From Cereibacter johrii (lineage in GTDB: Bacteria; Pseudomonadota; Alphaproteobacteria; Rhodobacterales; Rhodobacteraceae): a DNA stretch of 37,831 nucleotides. Under the pieces are notes generated by a model, which was not told where the DNA came from, made no database searches, and saw only the letters and a list, made by a program, of their open reading frames with translations. The position numbers and the translations under genes were made by a program. The stretch is taken from positions 1-37,831 of the forward strand of contig NZ_MABH01000139.1 in assembly GCF_001720585.1 (NCBI RefSeq). Direction: 5' to 3'. Below are positions 32,014 through 37,831 of this stretch, piece after piece (position 1 is the first letter of the stretch; each line of letters begins with the position of its first letter).

Positions 32014-33108
32014 ATGGCGGATTCCGAAGACTTGGAGCTTCTGAGGTCAGGCGCGCTCGATTTGAGCAGATGCGATTTCAGAGAAGCAGATCTTCGAGGA
32101 ATGGACCTCAGGGGGCGTAATTTTTCGTACTGCCTCCTTGAGAAGGCGAAATGTGAGGGAGCCAATTTCGAGGGAAGTGACTTTCGGGGCGCGCAAGTGA
32201 ATTTTATGATTGCTAATAACGCGACTTTTGACTCATGCAATCTTAGCCATTTGCATTTTGGATACACAGACCTTTCGAGCGCGTCGCTGAAAGGTGCTAC
32301 GGCAAATGGGGCAGTGTTCCAGAATGTAAAACTGAAAGGAGCAAATCTAGAAGGCGCATCTTTGGCAGGTGGATCAATTAATGCTGATACAGATCTGGAA
32401 GATGTAAGATCCGATGAGAGGTCAAATTTCGATGGCTTGAAGGTATTGAGGGCAACCTCACGCAATACGTTATTTCAGGACTACGACTTCAATAATGGAA
32501 TTCTTCAACGGCGGACTGCTGCGATCGCTACTATGAGCGCAGATAAGCCAACGGTGGATAAGCCACTAGAAGAGTTGGTCAACACTGGACAACGGCAAGT
32601 CAGAGTCGCGAAAGTGCAGATTCAGCAGCTAATTCAAAATTCAGCTGTGACACGGCTCACCGCGCAACAGTTTGCTGGCCAAATCGAGGAGGCATTACGC
32701 GGCATCCCTGCCAATCAGGGAAACAGGCTTATAGAGCCACTGCAAACGATGCTCGAGTTTGCTGAAGTCTTGCGCAACATAGCACCGGACACTGCCCCTC
32801 CAGCTACCCGACTGGACAGCGAAGACTTAAAGGCGCGAATTATTGAGCTAGAGACGCTAGTCGAGCGACTAACGGAGCAACTATCCGATGCGACCAAAGC
32901 CCAAAAAGTTGCCGAGGAACTCGTCCAAAGCGATGGCTTCATCGCAAATTTCCGAAGGTCTGCAGGAAAAGCGGCGGGTATTGCGTCAGTCACCGCCCTC
33001 GCCTCAGTCGTCACTGTTGGAGTCCCGGCAGCAGCCGTGTATTTTCTTGGTGCTGAACATCCCTTAGTCGCAACGTTTATCAACAGCATTGGACGAATGC
33101 CAAAGTAA
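32014..33108 (+). CDS. Pentapeptide-repeat protein with coiled coil and C-terminal membrane segment
   Basis: A 364-residue protein from ATG 32014; the ribosome-binding sequence is weak. Residues about 15-122 form pentapeptide repeats of the A(D/N)LxG type: DLSRCDFREADLRGMDLRG, CEGANFEGSDFRGA, TDLSSASLKGA and KLKGANLEGASLAGG, which fold as a right-handed beta helix. A helical region follows (about 170-260), then a coiled coil (about 268-304, KARIIELETLVERLTEQLSD). The C-terminus has a hydrophobic stretch (about 320-347) ending VYFLGA. Such a sensor/repeat plus membrane-segment layout is found in some membrane-acting effectors, but function is not known. The base composition is low in G+C like the HEPN-like gene, supporting joint acquisition. 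Confidence 0.8.
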   Translation: MADSEDLELLRSGALDLSRCDFREADLRGMDLRGRNFSYCLLEKAKCEGANFEGSDFRGAQVNFMIANNATFDSCNLSHLHFGYTDLSSASLKGATANGAVFQNVKLKGANLEGASLAGGSINADTDLEDVRSDERSNFDGLKVLRATSRNTLFQDYDFNNGILQRRTAAIATMSADKPTVDKPLEELVNTGQRQVRVAKVQIQQLIQNSAVTRLTAQQFAGQIEEALRGIPANQGNRLIEPLQTMLEFAEVLRNIAPDTAPPATRLDSEDLKARIIELETLVERLTEQLSDATKAQKVAEELVQSDGFIANFRRSAGKAAGIASVTALASVVTVGVPAAAVYFLGAEHPLVATFINSIGRMPK

Positions 33109-33604
33109 GCTCATAAGCAGCCATCGCTTGTTCTAGGATTCGCTAGGTATCTCCACCGTACCGCAAAGCGGACCCTATAGCAGGCTGCAGCGGAGGTCAG
33201 CGTCCCGCCCGGGGCGTCGGTGCCGCCGGCAACGCCGCAGTGAGCTCGAAGGACTGAGAAGGGCTGCAAGCGTCTCCATCTGCGGCGCGCTCGAATGGCT
33301 GCTTCGTGGGGCGGCTCTTCCCTGCGACTCGGCCCGGCGCGGCGGTCTGCGGGCTCAGGAGCCGCTCAGCCAACTTTTCTGCCGGCTTTTTTGAGCAGAT
33401 GCGTCTCAGCACTTCCGGAAAAAGTGCGGGAAAAAGGCCCAGGGTGGTCGTCCGCTTTCTGAAGTCGCTTTGGCCGGGAAGCGGCCCTAGACAAGCAAGC
33501 TGCGTCAGTGTGCTGCGAAAACCCCCGCGGTTGCCGAGGGCGCGCAGGATACAGAGATGCGCCCCGGCAGTGCCCCTCATCACCCCAACGCGGAGGGAAT
33601 GACG

Positions 33605-33636
33605 GAGGACCGGGACCGAGACCGAGACCGAGACCG
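33605..33636. repeat. Short hexamer tandem repeat
   Basis: The unit GACCGA/GACCGG is repeated about five times in a row. It is a simple-sequence tract and likely varies in copy number between strains. No gene overlaps it. Confidence 0.65.
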
Positions 33637-33744
33637 GGTTCCCGATGTGCAGACGCCTGCTGAGGAAAAGGCTCGTGCTGCCATGGCAAGCTCAGCCGCG
33701 GGGACGTGTTGCCAGCACAGCACATCGGACGGCTGAGGCTACAA

Positions 33745-33798
33745 TGGCCAACTTATGCCGAACGAGAATGGCCATCTTCCCCGGAAAGTGGCCAACTT
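33745..33798. repeat. Three spaced copies of TGGCCAACTT, possible IS21-like end
   Basis: TGGCCAACTT occurs at 33745-33754 and 33789-33798 and with one mismatch (TGGCCATCTT) at 33769-33778. Spacing is 24 and 20 bases. Multiple short repeats near the terminus are typical of IS21-family transposase binding sites. No transposase gene is left beside it. Confidence 0.45.
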
Positions 33799-33840
33799 TT
33801 CCCGCATTCGGTATCGGGACAGCACCTCTCGAGGCGCTTC

Positions 33841-36108
33841 TTATCCGCACTTCGAAAAGCCGCAGCTGGCGCAGGTCATGCAGCCTTCCACCATGCGCAG
33901 GTCGTAGCTGCCGCAGGAGGAGCAGGCCTTGGCCTTCACGCCCAGTACCTGCACATCCGCATGAGGGTCCGTCTTCAGGCCCATGCCCTCGCCCTCGATG
34001 AAGCCGATCGCGATCAGATGGCGTTCGATCACGCCGCCGATGGCTGCGAGGATCGAGGGAATGTAGCGCCCCTCCATCCAGGCGCCGCCGCGGGGGTCGA
34101 AGACCGCCTTCAACTCCTCGACCACGAAGGAAATGTCGCCGCCGCGCCGGAAGACCGCCGAGATCATCCGCGTGAGCGCCACCGTCCAGGCGAAATGCTC
34201 CATGTTCTTCGAGTTGATGAAGACCTCGAACGGGCGGCGGTGGCCGGAGATGACGATGTCGTTCACCGTGATGTAGAGCGCGTGCTCGGAGCCCGGCCAT
34301 TTCACCTTGTAGGTCGCGCCCTCGAGCGCGGCGGGGCGGTCGAGCGGATCGGTGAGATAGACCACCTCGCCGCCCTTGGGTTCCGGCGCCTCGGCCGGAG
34401 CCGCCTGCCCCGCCTCGGAGACAGAGAGCACCGAGCCGGTCACCTCGTTCGGCCGATAGGTCGTGCAGCCCTTGCAGCCCTGATCCCAGGCCGCGAGGTA
34501 GACGTCGGCGAATTCCTCGAAACCGATATCTTCCGGGCAGTTGATCGTCTTGGAAATCGAGCTGTCGATCCATTTCTGCGCCGCCGCCTGCATCCGCACA
34601 TGTTCGAGCGGCGCCAGCGTCTGGGCATTCACGAAATAGTCCGGCAGCGGGGCATCGCCCTTCTGCTCGCGCCAGAGGCGGACGGCGTAATCGACGACCT
34701 CCTCTTCGGTGCGGCTGCCGTCCTTCTGCAGCACCTTGCGCTTGTAGGCATAGGCGAAGACCGGCTCGATCCCCGACGAGACGTTGCCCGCATAGAGGCT
34801 GATCGTGCCGGTGGGGGCGATCGAGGTCAGCAGCGCGTTGCGGATGCCGTGGCTGCGGATCGCCGCGCGCACATCCTCGTCCATATGGGTGAGCGAGCCC
34901 GACGCGAGGTATTTTTCGGCATCGAACAGCGGGAAGGCGCCCTTCTCGCGCGCGAGATCGGCGGAGGCGAGATAGGCCGAGCGCGCGATGGCCTTCATCC
35001 AGGCCTCGGTCCGGGCGGCGGCCTCTTCCGAACCGTACCGCAGCCCCACCATCAGCAGGGCATCCGCGAGGCCCGTCACGCCGAGGCCGATCCGGCGCTT
35101 CATCTGCGCTTCGCGCGCCTGCTCGGGCAGCGGGAAGCGCGAGGCATCCACCACATTGTCCATCATCCGGACGGCAAGGCGCACCAGCTCGTCCAGCTCG
35201 GCCAGATCGAGTTCCGCCTCGTCGGAAAACGGTTTCGCGACCAGCCGGGCGAGGTTCACCGAGCCGAGAAGACAGGCACCGTAGGGCGGCAGGGGCTGCT
35301 CGCCGCAGGGGTTGGTGGCCGCGATCGTCTCGCAATAGGCGAGATTGTTCATCTGGTTGATACGGTCGATGAAAATCACGCCCGGCTCGGCGAAGTCATA
35401 GGTGGACCGCATGATGCGGTTCCAGAGGTCGCGCGCCTGAAGCGTCTTGTAGACCTTGCCGCCGAAGGTGAGCTCCCACGGGCCGTCCGCCTTCACGGCT
35501 TCCATGAAGGCGTCGGTCACGAGGACCGAGAGGTTGAACATCCGCAGCCGGGCCGGGTCCTTCTTGGCCTCGATGAAGCTCTCGATGTCGGGGTGGTCGC
35601 AGCGCATCGTGGCCATCATGGCGCCCCGCCGCGAGCCCGCGGACATGATGGTCCGGCACATCGCATCCCAGACATCCATGAAGGAGAGCGGCCCCGAGGC
35701 GTCGGCGGCCACGCCCTTCACCTCGGCGCCGCGCGGGCGGATGGTCGAGAAGTCGTAGCCGATCCCGCCGCCCTGCTGCATCGTCAGCGCCGCTTCCTTC
35801 AGCGCGTCGAAGATGCCCGCCATGCTGTCGGGGACCGTGCCCATGACGAAGCAGTTGAAGAGCGTGACCGTGCGCCCGGTGCCCGCACCGGCGGTGATCC
35901 GGCCGGCCGGCAGGAAGCGGAAATCCTCGAGCGCGCTGTAGAACCGATCCTCCCAAACCGCGGGCTCGGCCTCGACTTCGGCCAGCGCCCGGGCGATCCG
36001 CCGCCAGGTATCCTCGACCGATCCATCCACCGGATGGCCCGCGCCATCCTTCAGACGATATTTCATATCCCAGATCTGCTCGGCGATGGGGGCATGGAAT
36101 CGGGACAT
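33841..36108 (-). CDS. nrdJ: Adenosylcobalamin-dependent ribonucleoside-diphosphate reductase (class II)
   Basis: A 755-residue class II ribonucleotide reductase that makes deoxynucleotides with or without oxygen, using vitamin B12 to generate the thiyl radical. Active-site residues are visible: Asn266-Pro-Cys268-Gly-Glu270 (TNPCGEQPL) holds the radical Cys, and Cys86 (TLFNCFVMG) with Cys279 (YGACLLGSVNLA) form the substrate-reducing pair. The sequence MQQGGGIGYDFSTIRPRG is a family hallmark. After about 600 a second domain follows, and the C-terminus has the Cys-rich tail CSSCGSYDL...CMTCASCGFSKCG, likely a zinc site and redox shuttle. The ATG at 36108 gives the normal N-terminus. No cobalamin riboswitch is visible upstream. 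Confidence 0.95.
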   Translation of the reverse strand: MSRFHAPIAEQIWDMKYRLKDGAGHPVDGSVEDTWRRIARALAEVEAEPAVWEDRFYSALEDFRFLPAGRITAGAGTGRTVTLFNCFVMGTVPDSMAGIFDALKEAALTMQQGGGIGYDFSTIRPRGAEVKGVAADASGPLSFMDVWDAMCRTIMSAGSRRGAMMATMRCDHPDIESFIEAKKDPARLRMFNLSVLVTDAFMEAVKADGPWELTFGGKVYKTLQARDLWNRIMRSTYDFAEPGVIFIDRINQMNNLAYCETIAATNPCGEQPLPPYGACLLGSVNLARLVAKPFSDEAELDLAELDELVRLAVRMMDNVVDASRFPLPEQAREAQMKRRIGLGVTGLADALLMVGLRYGSEEAAARTEAWMKAIARSAYLASADLAREKGAFPLFDAEKYLASGSLTHMDEDVRAAIRSHGIRNALLTSIAPTGTISLYAGNVSSGIEPVFAYAYKRKVLQKDGSRTEEEVVDYAVRLWREQKGDAPLPDYFVNAQTLAPLEHVRMQAAAQKWIDSSISKTINCPEDIGFEEFADVYLAAWDQGCKGCTTYRPNEVTGSVLSVSEAGQAAPAEAPEPKGGEVVYLTDPLDRPAALEGATYKVKWPGSEHALYITVNDIVISGHRRPFEVFINSKNMEHFAWTVALTRMISAVFRRGGDISFVVEELKAVFDPRGGAWMEGRYIPSILAAIGGVIERHLIAIGFIEGEGMGLKTDPHADVQVLGVKAKACSSCGSYDLRMVEGCMTCASCGFSKCG

Positions 36109-36211
36109 GGGAAGATCCTTGGGCTTGTGGTTCTCAGGGAGGAGTTGCCCAAGATATGCCCATGGGAGGGAGCGGTCAAACGCAAAGAGCCATGTCGGAG
36201 GCGACTTGGAG

Positions 36212-36225
36212 GCCGGGGCCCCGGC
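36212..36225. repeat. G+C-rich palindrome upstream of the DUF1489 gene
   Basis: GCCGGGGCCCCGGC is a perfect 14-base palindrome in the gap between the divergent nrdJ and DUF1489 genes. Its function is unknown, and such palindromes are expected at some frequency in DNA of this composition. Confidence 0.3.
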
Positions 36226-36259
36226 GTCTATATGAAGGCCTCTGCGGCGGAGAATCCCC

Positions 36260-36691
36260 TTGTCCGATCATGTGAACATTCTCAAGCTCTGCGTGGGCGC
36301 AGAGGCGGTCGAAGACCTTCTCGACTGGCAGAAGAGCCAGCGCGCCCGCTGGCCGGACGGTTTTCCGCGCCATGTCACGCGCATGTGGCCGAAGCGCGAG
36401 GCCGAGGTGCTGGCCGGGGGCTCGCTCTACTGGGTGTTCAAGGGGCTCGTGCTGGCGCGCCAGCCGATCGTCGGGCTCGAATCCGTGACCGGCGCCGACG
36501 GAATCGCGCGCTGCGCACTGGTGCTCGAGCCCGAGGTGATCCGCACCGTCCCCGCCCCGCGGCGGCCGTTCCAGGGCTGGCGCTATCTCTCGCCCGAAGA
36601 GGCCCCGGCCGACCTGCCCAAGGACCGCGCCCGCGAGGAGCCGCTGCCGCCGGAACTGGCCCAGGCCCTGGCCGACATAGGCCTCAGGTAA
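36260..36691 (+). CDS. DUF1489-family protein
   Basis: A small cytoplasmic protein of 143 residues, conserved in alphaproteobacteria and of unknown function. It starts at TTG 36260, supported by GGCGGAG eight or more bases upstream; a GTG five codons in is an alternative. The characteristic sequence HVNILKLCVGAEAVEDLLDW and the later RHVTRMWPKREAEVLAGGSL and YWVFKGLVLARQPI match what I remember of this family. Its last eight bases overlap the convergent hisG gene end, so the two transcripts are complementary at their 3' ends. Confidence 0.78.
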   Translation: MSDHVNILKLCVGAEAVEDLLDWQKSQRARWPDGFPRHVTRMWPKREAEVLAGGSLYWVFKGLVLARQPIVGLESVTGADGIARCALVLEPEVIRTVPAPRRPFQGWRYLSPEEAPADLPKDRAREEPLPPELAQALADIGLR

Positions 36692-37394
36692 TCATCCCAG
36701 GCACTGGCAGGCCCAGCCGCGCCCCCAGCGCCGCGAAGGGGGCCGCGGCCTCGGACCAGTCGGCCCGGCGCGAGGCGAAGAGCACAGCCTGCGAACTGTG
36801 CACCAGAGCGTCGGAAAGGATTTTCAGGTGGTTCGCCCGCAGCGTCTCGCCCGACGAGGTGATGTCGGCGATGGCCTCGGCGGTTCCGTTTTTCACCGTC
36901 CCCTCGGTCGCGCCCTGACTGTCCACCAGCTGATAATCCGCAACCCCGTTGGCCATCAGGAACTCGCGCACGAGCCGGTGGTATTTGGTGGCGATCCGGA
37001 GCCGGAAGCCGTGGGTCGCGCGGAAGGCCGCGGCGGCCGCGTCGAGATCGTCGAGCGTGTCCACATCGATCCAGAAGGCCGGCACCGCGATGATGAGATC
37101 GGCATGACCGAAGCCGAGCGGCGCCAGCTCGGCCACCTGCAGCGACCAGTCCGCGAGCTTCTCGCGCACGAGATCGGACCCCGTGACCCCGAGGTGGATC
37201 CGCCCGGCCCCAAGCTCGCGCGGGATCTCGCCCGCCGAGAGCAGCACGAGCTCTACCCCCTCCACCCCGTCGACGGCGCCGGAATATTCCCGCTCGGCCC
37301 CGGTCTGGCGCATGGTCACGCCGCGCGCGCCGAACCAGTCGAAGGTCTTTTCCATCAGCCGGCCCTTCGAGGGCACCCCGATCTTCAGCGTCAT
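36684..37394 (-). CDS. hisG: ATP phosphoribosyltransferase catalytic subunit, short form
   Basis: First enzyme of histidine biosynthesis, joining ATP and PRPP. At 236 residues it is the short HisG form, which lacks the regulatory C-terminal domain and depends on HisZ. Motifs visible are LKIGVPSKGRLMEKTFDWF at the N-terminus, HLGVTGSDLVREK, and the PRPP-binding stretch ATEGTVKNGTAEAIADITSS. The ATG at 37394 overlaps the hisZ stop codon (ATGA), so the partners are translated together. The usual feedback control by histidine would act through HisZ. Confidence 0.95.
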   Translation of the reverse strand: MTLKIGVPSKGRLMEKTFDWFGARGVTMRQTGAEREYSGAVDGVEGVELVLLSAGEIPRELGAGRIHLGVTGSDLVREKLADWSLQVAELAPLGFGHADLIIAVPAFWIDVDTLDDLDAAAAAFRATHGFRLRIATKYHRLVREFLMANGVADYQLVDSQGATEGTVKNGTAEAIADITSSGETLRANHLKILSDALVHSSQAVLFASRRADWSEAAAPFAALGARLGLPVPGMIT

Positions 37395-37831
37395 GCGAGC
37401 CCCTTCAGCCTGGCCACGAGGCCCGGGCGGATCACGCCCCCGATGGCCGGGATGGATCGCCCCTGCCCCAGCACCGCCGTCAGCGCATCGTAGCGCCCGC
37501 CGGTGGAAACCGGCGGCAGCCCGGCGTCGGCGGCATGGAAGCTGAAGACGAATCCGTCGTAATATTCGAGCGAGCTCTGGCCGTGGCTCGCGTAGAACGG
37601 CAGCCGCTCGACCTCGATCCCGCGGGTCGCCAGCGCGGTGAGACGGCGGCCGAACCGGGCAACCGAGGGCTCGAGCGCAGGCATCCGCCGCGCCAGCGCC
37701 TCGAGGCGGCCGAGCGCCGCCGCCGCCGGAGCCTCGAGCGACAGCAGATCGTCGAGCACCGCGGCCTCCTCGGCGCCGAGCGGCGCGGCCTCGGCATCCT
37801 CGATCAAGGCCGCGGCGCGGGCCTCGATCTC
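37391..37831 (-). CDS. hisZ: ATP phosphoribosyltransferase regulatory subunit (C-terminal part; start outside window)
   Basis: The C-terminal 146 residues of HisZ, a histidyl-tRNA synthetase paralogue without tRNA-charging activity that forms a hetero-octamer with short HisG. The class II synthetase-like motif stretch YYDGFVFSFHAADAGLPPVS and STGGRYDALTAVLGQGRSIP (the HisA-type GGRYD segment) with IGGVIRPGLVARL are visible. The gene runs off the right edge on the minus strand. Its stop overlaps the hisG start by four bases, confirming the hisZ-hisG pair. Confidence 0.92.
   Translation of the reverse strand, partial: EIEARAAALIEDAEAAPLGAEEAAVLDDLLSLEAPAAAALGRLEALARRMPALEPSVARFGRRLTALATRGIEVERLPFYASHGQSSLEYYDGFVFSFHAADAGLPPVSTGGRYDALTAVLGQGRSIPAIGGVIRPGLVARLKGLA

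Larger units (their letters stand above)
33109..33840. other. Gap between accessory region and nrdJ, IS-like debris
   Basis: No convincing gene is present in 732 bases. The first 80 bases keep the A+T-richer composition of the island, then G+C rises. It contains a hexamer tandem repeat and three copies of TGGCCAACTT-like sequence, both listed separately. A related AGCCAACTTTT occurs near 33369-33378. The nature of these repeats suggests the remaining end of a lost insertion sequence. Confidence 0.45.

Noticed and set aside
33605-33636. CRISPR-like tandem array
   Set aside because: The unit is only six bases with no spacers, so it is a simple tandem repeat. No CRISPR array was seen in the window.
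36109-36259. Cobalamin riboswitch ahead of the B12-dependent reductase
   Set aside because: The gap is only about 150 bases, holds the divergent gene leader as well, and shows no B12-box sequence on the minus strand.
33706-36918. A plus-strand open frame of 1070 codons antisense to nrdJ
   Set aside because: It mirrors the nrdJ gene, is rich in Arg, His, Gly and Ala, and has no domain pattern. High G+C commonly leaves such antisense frames open.

Overview
The window looks like a chromosome or megaplasmid segment of a photosynthetic-type alphaproteobacterium of the Rhodobacteraceae (Rhodobacter/Cereibacter-like). This rests on the very high G+C, an adenosylcobalamin-dependent class II ribonucleotide reductase, a short-form hisG next to hisZ, and a DUF1489 gene. 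I worked by eye only, so all family names are assignments from motifs and remembered family resemblance, not database hits.

Layout. (1) 1-4269, minus strand: an envelope phospho-signalling gene set made of two coiled-coil lipoproteins, a membrane protein with an outer von Willebrand A region and a cytoplasmic FHA domain, a stand-alone FHA protein, and a PP2C-type Ser/Thr phosphatase cut by the window edge. (2) 4547-7605, plus strand: three predicted secreted proteins of unknown function, the second with a peptidoglycan-binding-like repeat. (3) 7755-8305: a decayed HD-like gene. (4) 8435-10756: a GlcD-type FAD-linked 2-hydroxyacid dehydrogenase divergent from a FadR/GntR regulator. (5) 11239-22102, minus strand: a tight ten-gene catabolic operon. 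In transcription order it encodes a two-subunit CoA-transferase, a CaiB-type CoA-transferase, a 2-hydroxyacid dehydrogenase, a class II aldolase, an FGGY kinase, a ThDP enzyme, a molybdopterin oxidoreductase, an AhpD-like protein and a rhodanese. (6) 22344-27248, plus strand: the divergent partner operon, an ABC importer of the polyamine/opine type with a fused permease, followed by an IclR regulator. Two palindromes lie just downstream of the two divergent promoters and probably are the IclR operators, which makes 11.2-27.2 kb one regulon.

(7) 27349-33840 is an accessory region. It begins with an aldehyde dehydrogenase pseudogene fused to the C-terminal part of a large serine recombinase and a small fragment of an unidentified mobile gene. 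It then holds two A+T-richer, intact and divergent genes: a protein with a HEPN-like RxxxxH motif, and a pentapeptide-repeat protein with a C-terminal membrane segment. It closes with short repeats that resemble an insertion-sequence end. (8) 33841-37831 returns to core genes: nrdJ, a DUF1489 gene, hisG and the end of hisZ.

The two most interesting items are the complete catabolic regulon, whose gene combination does not match a pathway I can name, and the small HEPN/pentapeptide island, which has the look of a defence or toxin locus. Neither substrate nor function can be settled from sequence alone.
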